The position numbers were made by a program, and so were the translations under genes. The notes under the pieces are model-generated. The model made no database searches, was not told where the DNA came from, and was given only the letters and a program-made list of their open reading frames with translations. Shown here piece after piece: positions 11,801 through 24,857 of a stretch of 64,000 nucleotides of DNA. The DNA is from Megamerina dolium (Eukaryota; Arthropoda; Insecta; Diptera; Megamerinidae): assembly GCA_963854835.1 (NCBI GenBank), contig OY978526.1, positions 85,798,846 through 85,862,845 on the forward strand, read 5' to 3'. Within the stretch, counting starts at the first letter, position 1. Each line of letters begins with the position of its first letter.

Positions 11801-14800
11801 GTAATGCCATTCTCCATACTAAGAAATACCAAATTTATTGTAACTTCATGAAAACTTTGTCTTTTATTCAAAACCAAAAAATTTTCTTAATTTATTTCAG
11901 AATGCTGAGACTATGGATCATGGATGTGATGAGCGTTGTACATGTAATCGTGGCGAATGGATTTGTGCACCACGCTGTTTGGGCGCATCATTTAAACGTG
12001 GCAGTAGACCAATCATGGAGAATGTTAATTGCCGTGAATCACCAGTGGAGGGAGATGAATGTTGTGCAATGTTAGAATGTGGTGAAATGCCGGTGATACC
12101 AATTGTTGCTACATCTGAATTAAATGCTGCACCCATGAACGGTAAGTCAACATATGTATGTGTGCACATTTAGCATAATGGCTTAATCAAAGTTAGAGAA
12201 GTTTTCCCCAGCGACATATCAATGGTATTATATGTATATTAGAGTGCCTTATTAAAAGCATTTATCTTTACTTATCCTACTTTGTAATGAAATATTTTTC
12301 GGCTATGCCAAAACCATCAATATAGACAATAAATTTTAGGTTCTTTGAATGAACTTTTGAACAATCAAGCAGATTGCTACCTCATAAAACTGCCCACAAC
12401 CCTTACATTGAGTATTAAAAGGGATTTTCTGTTTATCTGCATGGTTTCCTATGCAGCAGTTGACGCTTTTGCAAATATCTAGGGTAACATAAACTTGTGA
12501 GGATAATATCCAGCGATGTATCAGAACATATAATTAATCTGATTTTCCATTTACTTTCATATTTCTATAGACTGAAATCCAAATGAGAGTGATATCATTG
12601 AATCGATTTAACCCACTCAATTTTTTCGACACTCTCTTAACAGCTCAGTTTTTATAATATTGAATTGTACAGATTTTATTGCAACCTGTTCTCATTATCC
12701 TTTTTCCAATTTTCTTAGTCAATATTTTCACTATAGTATTCTTTTCACAAATGTCTGACATAAAATAACATACATCTGCCTCTGTTGAGAATGACTTTAT
12801 GTTATTTTCTATATTAAAAACAATTCTCTTGGTTTTTACATAAATACAACAGAGATGGTTTAAGATGTCTATGTAATACAACAGAGATAAATTAACATAT
12901 GGAGACCGTTTATTATAAATAGATTATGATTTTTTATGATTTATGAATTTTATGATTTAAATATACATAAGTCCAGCTAATATTTGAACTTTCTAACTAT
13001 TCTTGAGATGGTTCCAATTCCTGATTTCAAAAATTCGTAGTATAATCATTCGGCAAACAAATTGAATGTATTATATCCGCGTGTTTAATGTTTGTTATAT
13101 GCAGTTTTTTCTAGAGCGTTTTTCAACGAGAGGTGTCCATTTAAATTTGATATTATTTTAATCCAAAGTACAAACTCTGAGTTTAGTAATGGAACACAAT
13201 ATCTCAAATGTCCGCGGCGACTCTTCTTGCACATGGCCATTCTTTTAATAAAATTTTTCATCGCTGTATTTCGTGAATAACAACTTTATTATGGTGTTTA
13301 AGTGTTTCAATATTTGCTGGTACATTGGCGTAGACTCTATCTTTAATGTAGTCCCAAAGGAAACCGTTTAATGGTGTTAAGTCGCACGATCTCGGCGGCC
13401 ACTCAAAGTCTCCATTTCGAGAAATCACACGTCCAGGAATTTTTTTAGGCAATAGAGCCATTGTTTCACCAGCTGTATGACATAGTGACATAACCGCCGT
13501 CCACGACCATAACATCAATTTCAGGTTAAAAAAGTTAGTAAGCATCGCTTGGTAATGCCTCTTGGCACCTCTTGTTGAGGATCATAATAAAATAAACCAA
13601 AGATTAGTTCATTATTAAAACACAAAGTCCTTTAATACATATAATAGTACATTCGTATAGGTTGCATTATGCATAATTTCATGAGAAGCAACATAAATAA
13701 CACAAACATACAATACATACATACATATATAAATTATGCATGCATTCAGCTGCTTTTGACATTAAATGAATCTCAGTAAAATCATGCTCTTTATTTCATT
13801 ATGCAAATCAAATCAGCATCATCACAAAAGACACGCATTGACTGTCATTACAATGGTGGTGTGTATAAATTTCGTGAACGTCTTGAAATTGGTTGTGAGC
13901 AAATTTGCCATTGTGACGAAGGTGGCGATATGAGTTGTCGACCTCGTTGTCCGCAACGTAATCACACACGACTCGATAAATGTGTTTATGTGAAGGATCC
14001 CAAGGATGTGTGCTGCCAGTTGGAGTTGTGCGATGTGACATTGGATGACCATGAGCAAAGATCTACAATACCGACAGCACAGAATGCCATTGGCGATGAA
14101 CACTTGGATGGCGTGGAAGAGGGACGCGAACTGACGGATGTGTCAAACGATAGCTGTGAGCATAAAGGCGAAACATATCGTGAGGGCAAACAATTTCATG
14201 ATGGTTGCGAACAGCTATGCATGTGCACCAAAGATGGTGTACATTGTGCGAAATTACAATGTCCATCCACCTTCGGCTTGGATGTACTGAATCCAAATTG
14301 TCTCCGTTGGGAGCCGGAACCAGCGAATTTTGAGCCGATTGCACCACACTGCTGTCCGGACAGTATGCGTTGTGTTGATAATGGCACTTGTGTATATCGT
14401 GGTGAAATGTTTGACAATTGGTCACAAATACCAACCAATCTGACAGGTGAGTGAAGCTTTACATTTTAACCCATAGTGGCATACATTACGTGTTCTCATA
14501 CCATACTCTCATTTCATGTTAGGTTGCGAGCAACATTGCTATTGTGAGGGCGGTAAAGTCGAATGCCGACCAACTTGTCCACCAGTACTCGCCTTACCAC
14601 CACCCGATTTACCTTGCAATCTGGCACAAGCTCGTCTTATGCCAATACCCGACGATGAATGTTGTAAACATTGGGCGTGTGCAACAGATATACCCAAAAT
14701 TCCTGGCAATGGACATGATGAACCAGCAACGGTCACACATAATGAAGGATTTCTGATTCAAAATGGTAAATTTTTACTGATTTCATTCAAATGTAATGTA

Positions 14801-17800
14801 AATGTAATACGTCCCAGTGCTTTATTAGAGACAGATAATCGTCGAAAATTCGGTTAGATTAGGTTATAGTTCAGCCAACATCATCACTACTACCACAACA
14901 ACTTTTTGCATGCTTCTAAGCTTAACTCTTGGATGTTTTTCTGCAGCTCATAATGAATGCGCATGAGTGCATAATGCCCATCAAAGTTTTACATAAGTAC
15001 ATACGTATGCATGCATGTTTACATATTCTACATATAAAATTCTCATTCATTCATATTGCATTCATTACGTCATAGATCACGTGAAAACTCAATCAATGCA
15101 GTATGTAGTCTCTTTTTGTGACAGCGCATTAAATACTACTCTCTCCACTTTTCTACTTTGGTTTTTTTTTTTTGTTATATAAAATTACTTGTGTATTTGT
15201 TTATGTATATTCTTATATTGTGATTTTATGATTTTTTGTTTTTCTTTTTGAATGTGCTTCATTGTATCGTGCACTCACACACACACACCCATGTTAACGC
15301 AATTATTAATCATTAATAATACGAAATAATACGAAAAAAAAATAATAGACTCGCAGAGCAACAACAATGATGGGCTAAATGATATAATTATTATGAAAAA
15401 GCCCATCGATAGCGATGAGCATGAGAAAAAGAAGCAGACGAATGCCTTTTATCCGACCGCTGATGGCAAACCGCCAAAAAGTGTGCATTCATCGACGGAC
15501 GACGAACGGCCAGAGAAACATGAAAAGCATGAGAAGCCCACAAAGAAACCATTTCAATTGGGTAAACCGCAACAAAACGATGTTAAATACGATGTACATG
15601 AGCCACAAGAAGAGCAAGACGATCACAATGTCGGCTTTATACCAATCCATCTGGGAGGCGTCGGCAATATTTCGCCATATGATAGTGTCAATTATAATCA
15701 GCATCCACATCAGCATCATGTACCGTACGGCTTCTATAATCCGAAGGAGAACTACGATCCTTACAATCCATACGATCAGTACATTAATCCCAATGGCATA
15801 CCACAAGGCAAGCCGCCAGCGCCTACCAGTCAATCGGATCTGTTTAATATTTTAGGTGCTGGCCCCCCGGGCAGTGCCGGATTCAAGGGCAATCCGAATT
15901 TGCAACCGCACGTCCGTATTGAGCATATCCTGCAACATTTGCATCACAATGCCATACCACCGCCACAAGGGGCGGCGTACATCGGACACGGACACATTAA
16001 TGCAAGTGGTGGAGCTAATGCGCAGCAACAACAACCACCACCACCGGCACCACCACTGAATGCTATCCATCCACAATATGTTCCGATTGTTCACAGTGGC
16101 TTACCGCCGCCTCCACCATCACATGGCATTGCCATTGTCGACGGCCAACCAGTAACTTATGGTGATTATTCCATTATACCCGGTTTGGGGGAACCGACGG
16201 CATCTCATACGCACACAACGCATGCGCATGCACCGCCCAGATTAACCACCAGCACCATCGCCACTAATTCAGCAGCTTCCACCACCACCACGACCACTAG
16301 CACCAGTTCAAGCGGCTTAACAGCACTATCCACGGATCATGGTGTGCTCGCTAGCATTGGTTCACGACCATCTCAAACAGGTTGAGCATTAACTCTAGCA
16401 TCTAGCATCTAATTTAACTCAACACTAAAAAATCCATTTTCCATCTAACTAACAAAAGTATAATATCTATCCATATTAATATTTGCACTACATACTAGCA
16501 TTTTGGATACATTTGAGTACTTGTAGACTAACATATATGTAAATATACATACATATTCACGTAGTTACATTTTACCATCAACTCAGCGCTTTTTCCTAGT
16601 TTATACAAGGCAATACTTACATATAAACCACCCCACCCTGCCCATACAGTTTATAAACATACTCATAATTTTATTGTCTACTATAGGCATACATAGTCTT
16701 CAACCCGACGTTGATGTGCTCAGCTTAGAAGCAATTGATCCGCGTACAGTTCGCATTGTTTTCACCGTACCACAAGTATATGTGAATTTACACGGACGCG
16801 TTGAGCTGCGCTACACCAACGGTCCCAGCAATGATACATCGCTGTGGGAGCAACAAATATTCGCACCTCCCGAAGATCTGCTTGCTACGTCGCAAATGGA
16901 ATTTGATCTGCCTGGATTAGAGCCGAATTCATTGTACAAGGTGAAAATCACCCTGATACTACGAGATTTGAACTCACAGCCGACCAGTGAAATATACACC
17001 GTCAAAACACCGGCTGATCGAACGATTACACCGCCACCACAAATCACCGATTATCGCCCCGACTTCCAGGATATTTTCAAGAATGTCGAAGATCCTGAGC
17101 TAAATGTCAGCGAAACAAATTCCACTTGGCTCCAATTGACATGGAAGAAGCTCTCCGACGATCAATTGGAGTACGTCGATGGTATGCAATTGCGATACAA
17201 AGAGCTCACCGGTATGATTTATTCATCAACACCACTAATACATCGCACTTTAACCACCTATACCATTGAGAGCTTACAACCGGACACTGGATACGAGATC
17301 GGATTGTATTACATACCATTCCCGGGTCATGGTGCGGAATTACGTGCTGGTCACATGATTAAAGTACGCACTGCTCCCAAAGTTGATGTATACGGTTTCG
17401 ATGTGATTGTGAATGTGACAAAGATTAAGGCACAAAGTGTTGAAGTGTCGTGGAACGGTGTACCATATCCAGAGGACAAATATGTGAATATTTATCGTGC
17501 CATCTATCAGAGTGATGCAGGCAAAGAGGACTCGAGCGTCTTTAAGGTGGCGAAACGTGACAGCACTACGGGCACATTGATAATGGACTTGAAACCGGGC
17601 ACCAAATATCGTTTGTGGTTGGAAATGTACTTAACCAATGGCAACATCAAAAAGAGCAATGTGGTTAATTTTATAACCAAACCTGGAGGGCCTGCGACGC
17701 CGGGAAAAACAGGTAAGCTGATGCTATTTGATATACGAGGGGTTATTTTTATATTTCGGGAATAGCAAATAATAACAAATATTTTTAAATGAAAAGGGCT

Positions 17801-19481
17801 TTATTGTTTTTCAAAATATTCACCATGATGATCAATGCACTTTTGCTTTCGTTCAAACCATTTGTCATAGCAGATTTTCCATTCCTCTTGACACTTCCAA
17901 AACATGGTTTTTGAACGCTTCAACTGCTTCTTTGACGCTCGTAAATCGTTGATCACAAAGTTTACCTTTGATATTCGGCAAAACGAAGAAGTCATTGGAT
18001 GCCAAATCAGTTCAGTGTGGAGGATGAGTCTTCAATTCGATGTTTTGACTGCTCAAAAATTCACCTGTTTGACGAGATATGTGAGTGCTCGCACTGTGAT
18101 GATGGAGAATGATTCGTCTTTTACGGTTAGTTTTACGAATTTCTCTGAAGACTTCCTTCAAAGAAATGGTCGTGTACTACTTAGAATTGACCGTCCTATG
18201 TTGCTCAAGCGAAACAGTGGCCACATGACCCATTCGGCCGAAGAAACAAGCGACCATTTGCTTCGATGTGCTGCGGGCCCGAACAACTTTTGTTGAATTT
18301 GGCTCGTCTGGAACACCCACACGGTCGATATTTGTTTTGTTTCCAGTTCATACGCATATATCCATGATTCGTCACTTGTCACGATTTTATACACGTCTTT
18401 TGAAGCACTACGGTCGAACTTTTTAAGCATTTCCTTGCACCAATCGACGCGAGCCTTTTTTTTTTGAGTTATTGATAAATTATGGGGTATCCAACGACTG
18501 CAAATTTTTTTTTACAACTAACTGTTCCACTTCATGTATTGAAGTGCAACTAATGTGCAAGGATGCTGTTATCTCACGATATGTCACATGATGATCTTGC
18601 ATTATCAGTTCATGCACTGCATCGATGTTTTGTGGCACAACAACCGATTTTGGACGACCTTCAAGGAATTCGTCGGCGACCGGCGACTACGACCACGATT
18701 GAATTTACACTACCAGCGATATACTGTGGTTTTTGATGGTGCTTTCAGCACATTCTTGTTGAGATAATCCACGTCGAAAGTTGTGAAAAATTTTCCAACG
18801 AAAACCTTCTCTTGAAATTTCTTAACTCACTGTAAACGAAACAAATAGCACTTGCACATCAAAACGTTGTGAGCGCGTTTCTGCAAAAAAATGTCAAACT
18901 TTATTATGGTGTTGCCAGATTGACATTAGTGGTGTTGCCCGATCCCGAAATATAAATAGTAGCCCTCGTATATATTGCATGGGTGCAAACAATGCAATAT
19001 TGCAATTATAATATTTCATCTTTTCTGAAGTTTTCAATGCTTACGAAAGGATACAAATTTTCTTCAAAGATTTTGGTAATCATAAGATGAAATTTCTTCT
19101 CTTTTTTTCTTATGTAATTTGATTTTAATTAAAATGCACCTACTTATTACTTTTCAATTCATTTCTGATAGGCAAACTACTCACTGCTGGTGTTGGTGAT
19201 CAACCCGTTGGCGATTATTATGGACCACTTGTTGTCGTCTCTGTGGTGGCAGCTTTAGCTATAATGTCAACGGTTGTATTGCTGTTGATATTGACAAGAC
19301 GACGTGTACATCAGACTGCCTCAATTACACCACCGCGCAAAAGTGATGCTGCCTACGATAATCCATCATACAAAGTGGAAATACAACAAGAGACTATGAG
19401 TAAGCAGAGCTCGTTTTGGTATACAATTGACAAGATTTCTTTTAAAAACTTTCGCTTTTACATTTCATTGCAGATCTGTAG
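5874..19481 (+). CDS. VWC / fibronectin III single-pass membrane protein, 3' part of gene
   Basis: Eight exons join in frame: 5874-7540, 11901-12141, 13817-14446, 14523-14765, 15349-16380, 16687-17712, 19172-19399 and 19474-19481 (ends Asn-Leu-stop). They give 1690 residues. The first exon opens with two bases of a split codon, so the start and signal peptide lie upstream and were not found. Order: about 530 residues rich in Thr, Glu, His and Asp (mucin-like); four Cys-rich VWC domains, the first split by the intron after 7540; a Pro/Gly/His spacer in the fifth exon; three FN3 domains in the sixth; then a transmembrane helix ([20 protein letters not shown]), a basic stop-transfer (TRRRVH) and a short tail with YDNPSY, an NPxY-type endocytosis or PTB-binding motif. 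VWC domains commonly bind BMP-class ligands or matrix, so an adhesion or ligand-modulating role at the cell surface is plausible but inferred. Insect proteins of this layout are labelled putative epidermal cell surface receptors; I give no symbol. The weakest splice call is the 15349 acceptor (poor pyrimidine tract, TAG). Confidence 0.85.
8940..9290 (+). repeat. SINE copy 2, with tRNA-like promoter head
   Basis: The head has an A-box-like TAGCTCAATGG at 8953-8963 and a degraded B-box-like GGATTAAATCC at 8996-9006. The spacing is close to that of a tRNA gene. The body follows (cacctgtcggcgagctatag, 'gccatgaaaagcttctta', 'gatgtctcaagggttctgcc', 'aaccggcttaaata'), then a tail 'ggcctttcttgcctaagtgt' also found in the 51862 copy. 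It does not fold as a functional tRNA, and the body continues far past tRNA length. RNA polymerase III transcription and LINE-driven mobilisation are expected for such elements but inferred. Confidence 0.75.
11646..11672. repeat. (GAT)n microsatellite
   Basis: About nine ATG/GAT units in the first visible intron of the VWC/FN3 gene. Confidence 0.9.
13258..13545 (-). pseudogene. Tc1/mariner-superfamily transposase C-terminal fragment
   Basis: On the reverse strand, about 95 residues keep the C-terminal catalytic region: ATCHTA-type (here [11 protein letters not shown]), then [15 protein letters not shown], [11 protein letters not shown] and [12 protein letters not shown]. The sequence corresponds to the DDE/D domain around the second and third acidic residues. 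No N-terminal part is attached, and I could not fix terminal repeats. It lies antisense in the intron between exons 11901-12141 and 13817-14446 of the VWC/FN3 gene. It is related to the copies at 36780-37350 and 46310-47569. Confidence 0.75.
17736..18968 (-). mobile_element. Full-length decayed mariner element
   Basis: The element is 1233 bases, bounded by TA on both sides (17734-17735 and 18969-18970). Its inverted ends are CGAGGGGTTATTTTTATATT (left) and CGAGGGCTACTATTTATATT (right, reverse complement), continuing to TTCGGGA. The transposase runs on the reverse strand but is broken by frameshifts and stops. The longest piece keeps [11 protein letters not shown], the block with the first catalytic Asp. 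It sits antisense in the intron between the FN3 exon and the transmembrane exon. The TIR wording and length place it in mariner (DD34D); the subfamily was not determined. Confidence 0.85.
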
Positions 19482-20395
19482 CAGTTAAATCAATTAAACC
19501 AAGCGATTTGATCGACTAAAATATGCAATTAATAACGAAAATTTCAACAAAAATCCTAGTTGTATTAAAAATTAGGAATTTTATATTTTTCCTTATTTTT
19601 TTTATTTTAATTTTGTATATATTAAAAAACATTAAAAAAAAAGAGTTCAGTAGCATTGAAATTGGTAAGACCGCATATTTAATTATATATATATTTTCAT
19701 CATTGTGACAAAGTGCCAGCATTTAAAAAAAAAACACAAAATATAAAAATTTTGGCATTGAACTTATTTACTTATTATTCGAATACTTCAAAAAAAGAAA
19801 AAACCAAGTTTTATAAAGCCATTATTCTTCTTATATATTAATATTATTTTATTATTTTATTTTATTTGTTTATAAAGAAATGAGTTTTAGATATAGAAAT
19901 ATATAAGTTTTGTTCTTGTAAATAAACTTGCGTCGCTATCAAAACGTTTCTACGCTAAGTACAGTGAGTGCATGAGTGAGCTTGCTTGAATGTTATATCA
20001 TCGTGCTTATTTTACAGACGTTTCAAAACATTGTAAAAAAAAAAATTACAAAAAACAAAAAAGAAAAATTAACAAACGAAATATTTAAAAAACCTTAGCT
20101 TTATCTATAGTTCTACCGAAATATTTAAGAAATATATACTTAGAAGCAAATACATTAACACATAGAGTCCATATTCAATTACTTAGTGTGTAACAAAAGA
20201 AAAAACAAGAGTGAGCTTCATTTACAGTACCAGTTGTGACAATTACACATCCAATTATTACATATATATACGATTTTTGTTTCAGTTCTTATTCATAACA
20301 AAAATGCATAAATGTTATTGTAAAATTTAGCCTGTAACTATTATGAGAATATGAAAAGAATGTAGCCTACAATCTAGGTACATATAAAAATTTGT

Positions 20396-20437
20396 AATAA
20401 ATATGTTAAAATTTACAGTACTTACTACTCAAATAAA
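20396..20437 (+). promoter_or_regulatory. Poly(A) signals of the VWC/FN3 gene
   Basis: AATAAA occurs at 20396-20401 and again at 20432-20437, about 920-960 bases after the stop at 19479-19481. The 3'UTR would be AT-rich with long A runs. The convergent SHQ1 gene ends only about 270 bases further on. Confidence 0.5.
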
Positions 20438-20707
20438 GGTATTGATAATAAAATCAAATGTATAAAACTTAAATACTACTCAAATGCGCCACTGTGCGTC
20501 GTTGTTACAATGCTTTCCAAACGTTTCCAACGTTTTCCAAAAATGAAAACACCTATTGTGTTTCCGATAGCATTAGCATGCCTCTTAATCTGAAAGGACA
20601 AATTTAATAATTAGCCGTCTAATTTTTACTTTGAAGCAACAATCAAGCTACGTAATATGGTAATTATATATATAAGTACATCAATTTGAAGCGATGGAGT
20701 AATTTTA

Positions 20708-22375
20708 TTATAACTGCAATGCATTTAGACGTCGTTCAATTACACTGTTCTCTTCACTTTCACTGGCGGACGATGTTTCCGAGTCCTGCCCATCATCTGC
20801 ATTATCACAGTCATCTTCGCTTGACTCATCTTCGCTTGTTGAAGCAGCACCAGCATGTATATCTGCAATTAGTTCCTTAAGCAATTCAGTCTCAATTTCC
20901 CCCAAACCTAAACGCAAGTGTTTTTTCGATATGTCATGCAAAACATTTTTTAAATTTCGTGCCAGCATTTGTAAATGACTCTGGGAACAATAAGTATCGT
21001 TATGAATGTAGCGTATATAGTCTTCGATGTAGCAACGATTAAAAATTGGTTTCTCCAATAGTAAACCATGCGTCACGAGGAGCTGCTTCAAAATCCATGC
21101 ACGTCCTTTCTGCAATGCTTTAATGGCATCTTGCACACACATTTGACTCAAATCGTAATTTCTATACAGTGGATATATTAACGATCGTCGCAGGAAGCTT
21201 ATAACCGTTTCCTTGGTGCTGTTGAATGGCTCAAAGTAGGTTAACGTAGCTGACAGCATAGTACGTGTCCAACCGCTTTCACATGTAGGATCATTGGAGG
21301 TTGATCTATAAATAAAAGTTAACTACAAATCGTACATTTATATAGATTATTACCCACCTTATATCATAACATATAGCTAAAAGTAGGTCTGCCAGACCAC
21401 AGTCTATCTCAGCTATATCATAAGTACTTGGCATAACAAAGTGTTCTGGTTTACATGTTAGATTATGCAATAAACACTCCTCATCTTTAGACAGCTTGTG
21501 ATCTATGTAGAATTTTTACATTATTCCTATGTGTATCACAGAGAATATCCAATACAATTGCTTACCATTATAGTTGAATGTATACATCAAAGGATTGTCA
21601 TGTCCTTCAGGTACTTGCAATTCAACAAAATTTAATTTATATTGCTCATGTGAAAAGTCTTTTAATTCATCAATTTCCCTATCAATAGAACGTTTTAGGG
21701 GGCTATTCAAATGTGGTTCTGGCATGCGGCATATGGAAGACAAATCATCGCACTACAAAACAAAAAAAAAAAACATATAATATTAATAAATAGAATTTAT
21801 GCATTTATCATATTATTGCATACATCATCACAACGGACACTTCCTTTCAGTTTACTTGCAAAGCCATAATTAAAGTTAGACTCGAAATGTAATAGCTCTG
21901 CATTCTCCTCCAATTGTAGCTGACATTGTTCAGTGATACGTTTCAACTTCCAAAGGTCTATATCACATTCATCATCTTTTAATTTCGACTTTTCGAACGC
22001 AACTTTTTCCACATTTTCTAATTTTAATTCATCGCTATCCTGCAAACAGGGTAGACGTACGCTGTAAGTGCGTGTAGTTGCACTGTACTGTATTATCAGA
22101 TTTTTCATATCTTTCATATCAAACTGATGTTTTGAATGAAATCTACAAAGATAAATTTTCATTAACGAGAATTCCAAAACTAACTGAAACACTTACTTAA
22201 AAATATGAACATCTGCATACATATAGTACGTAAAATCGTCTACGAAAATATCACAGTTGCGAACATTTTCCAATCGTTTACTAGTGTCGGACAATGAAGG
22301 CAATGCAGGTAGCACCAATTCTAATTGACAACTAGTTTCCATATAAGTGCTTTTAATATTTTCTTGATTTATCAT
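20708..22375 (-). CDS. SHQ1: SHQ1 homolog, H/ACA snoRNP assembly factor
   Basis: Five exons on the reverse strand: 22375-22197 (ATG at 22375), 22142-21824, 21752-21566, 21502-21358 and 21305-20708. They total 1428 nt, 475 residues. All donors and acceptors are GT-AG and phases agree. The N-terminal 100 residues have the form of the CS/p23-like domain that binds dyskerin. The C-terminal SHQ1 domain shows NYGFASKLKGS, then ADLLLAICYDIR (matching the family LLDLLFAYCYEVR), GWTRTMLSATLTYFEPFNS and RRSLIYPLYRNYDL (family RRALCYPLYRH). It ends in an acidic, Ser-rich tail (STSEDESSEDD onward), common in nucleolar and nuclear factors. In known systems SHQ1 holds dyskerin/NOP60B before its assembly into pseudouridylation and telomerase RNPs. 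The length is somewhat below the human protein (about 577). The gene is convergent with the VWC/FN3 gene and divergent from the fibrinogen-domain gene. Exon 2 ends Cys-Asp-Asp and exon 3 begins Cys-Asp-Asp, a coincidence worth confirming with RNA. Confidence 0.85.
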
Positions 22376-23766
22376 TGCGGAAAATTAATACACTACGAGT
22401 ATTTATGAAATGCTAATCACTACAATTGAAATAGTTTACATAAATTATTGTAAATCGGCTATAAATATATTTCCAACTGCTCACGTGCGTCCGTCAATAG
22501 AAAGTAAACATTAGAAATGTCACAAGTGACGTTAATGGCTGAATAATACCGGTACCATTAGTTTACAACTGCATTGCCAGATTAAAATAAAATATTAAAT
22601 ACTTTTAAATGCCGCTATTTGCAAAATAAATCGATAAATTTGTTAATTCTTTCCGGATTTTTATTGTTTGTAATTAATTTGAGTATGCTTTTCCACACGG
22701 AAACTAATATTTCAGCAAGATAGGAGTCGTACATAGATGAGAAGAAACAAAAGTTATCTATTTGAGTCTTTAAAGAACATATTCTCATGAGGGAAAGAAA
22801 ACCGATGAGCTTGGCAAGATATGAGAACAATTGTATGTATCATTTTATTGAAAAAGTAATATTAAAATACAATTAAATATAAAATTAAAATATAATTAAA
22901 TAGAAATACCATTAATATACAAAATCATATTTCATGATTAATTTTTATAGCAATTATCAGCCGTGTTTTATTCAACACTCGCACTTAGCTAGCACCCATA
23001 AATACATACCTAGGAAAACCGCTTTGTAATGAGCCGAAATATTCAATTTTTCATGTTTCACTGGTGAAACAGCTTTTTTTTTTTTTGTGAAGCATCATAA
23101 TTCTTTCATGTACCTTAGCTGAATTACCCTCCATAAAAAGAAATTAGATGCGAAGGATAGTTTACCTTATGACGTTCACCAATATATTTCAGCCTAATTA
23201 TTTATTGCTTTGAATACAAACATATGCTCATAAACATATGTATGTTAGGGTAGGTCGGTGGTAGATTTTTGACACATCCATTTCGAAATTAAAAACTTTG
23301 TTTGAGAGCATCTGGACGACATTAAATTTTTGTTTAAACCACCCACTATAGGGTTGATGTCCGTAGCTAATTTCGGCTAGTTACTTTCCTATAATTCCAT
23401 TTCTATCTTAAATTTTTATTTCATAAAATTAACGGTTTTGACTTTGTAATGTTTTACAAAATCCGTTTATTTTAGTATGCTAAAAAAACGTCATTTTTAG
23501 TATTTTACGCGTCGTCTAAAAAGTAAATGTTGCCGAAATACCTTCAATATAAGGTTTTAATACAAGAAACTCTTTATAACTTTTCTTTTTGTCTATCGGG
23601 CGACCCAATCTTATGTACCATTCTAGTGCTCTTGTAGGCAGAATTAATCTGTGAGAATGCGATTTTTTAATCTTTGTTGCTGATAAATCATGACCTGGGG
23701 GCAAAATAAACTAGAAATATTTTCTTATAAAAACTATTGTATTCAAAAAGTCAGGAACTTAAAAAG
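22376..23766. other. Intergenic region between SHQ1 and the fibrinogen-domain gene
   Basis: About 1.4 kb separates two divergent genes and must hold both promoters. It is AT-rich. I see no clear TATA or Inr motif, RNA gene or repeat. The short open frames (22615-22830, 23516-23704) have no recognisable domain. Confidence 0.6.
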
Positions 23767-24857
23767 ATGTCTCTACACCAGCAGAACCAAATCCCTCTTA
23801 GATTTATTTTAATTTTTTTAAGTTGTACTCTTGTGAGTACTGAACGTGTCGTAATTCAAGGTAGTAAGAATTGTGATACTGACTGTTTCGGCTCTAAATT
23901 GGATTCCATTTTAGAAAAGTAAAATCTAAATAATAAAAGTGAAAGTGTATTCATAAATCATCGTTATTAATATTTTTCTTTTTCATAGGCTAAGCCAACT
24001 GGAGCATAAGGTGGGTGGATGCGTTGATCCAAGGTAAGATATTAACTAAAAGTCAACAATTGCTTAATATACCTAAGCATACTAAAATTTATGTTTTAGT
24101 AAATTCGACTTGGAAGACTTTATAAACAGGTCTACCAGTACCAGTAATAATGCCGCTAAATGTGATTTAGATGCAGCACGATATTGTAAAAAAATTGGAG
24201 TATCTGACGTGACTGTGCCCGATGCAAAGTCTACATTCAAAGTGCTCTGCGACAAGGACAACTGGATCATTATATTACAACGTTTCGATGGTTCTGTGAG
24301 TTTTCACAATAAAAATTGGGATGCATATAAAAATGGATTTGGCACCATTGGTGGCAGAAGTGAATTCTTTTTGGGTTTACAATATTTACACGATATTACC
24401 CATAGAGGATTCTTTGAATTACGTATTGAACTTGAAGATTTTGAGGGTCAAAAACGTATAGCACGCTATAATGACTTTAGTGTGGGTGACGAGCTAAGCA
24501 ACTACAGATTAGGATACCTAGGTGTCTATAGTGGTGATGCTGGCGATTCTTTTAAATACCACGAAGGTCAAAGCTTTACAACATTGGATCGAGATAATGA
24601 TGCCAAAGCTATCGGTAGTTGTGGTGAGGAGTTCAATAGTGCTGGATGGTTTAAGGAGTGTATGAGAGCGTATGTAAATGTCATGAGCTAGTGAAACGAT
24701 GTTAACGATTTTGTTATTTTCCCTCTGTAGCAATCTTATGGGAAATTATTTGCAAGGCGAAAACACGAACTTCAAGGAGGGTATGTACTGGGATACTTTT
24801 AAAGGTCCGGATTATTCGTTGAAAAGTGTGAAAATGTCAATACGCTCGAAATGTTGA
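23767..24857 (+). CDS. Secreted fibrinogen-related (FReD) protein
   Basis: Four exons: 23767-23918, 23989-24033, 24100-24669 and 24731-24857. Phases agree and give 297 residues. The start was chosen at the ATG at 23767 because a signal peptide follows at once (RFILIFLSCTLVST). After a short linker with Cys pairs (CDTDCF) comes the fibrinogen C-terminal domain. It has VLCDKDNWIIILQRFDGS (family 'WTVIQRRxDGS'), DAYKNGFGTIGGRSEFFLGL (family 'YKxGFGxxxGEFWLG'), ELRIELEDFEG, YNDFSVGDE and the calcium-site loop TLDRDNDA. It ends with WDTFKGPDYSLKSVKMSIRS-Lys-Cys. Such proteins are secreted lectin-like factors that bind acetylated sugars or act in immunity and development; the ligand here is unknown. 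The third exon can be misread into its intron, where the frame ends in VNVMS, which would drop the last 41 residues including the final strands and Cys. I prefer the spliced form. Confidence 0.88.

Larger units (their letters stand above)
7541..11900 (+). other. 4.36-kb intron of the VWC/FN3 gene
   Basis: Donor gttagt at 7541, acceptor tttatttcag ending at 11900, phase 0. It holds one SINE copy (8940-9290), an ATCT run near 10336, a GAT run (11646-11672) and a GA run just before 11760. I see no other coding segment. Confidence 0.8.

Noticed and set aside
13801..13816. ATG at 13801 as the start of a separate Cys-rich protein
   Set aside because: The acceptor 'aatcag' at 13811-13816 continues the previous exon in exact phase and the VWC series runs on across it. 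The ATG is intronic.
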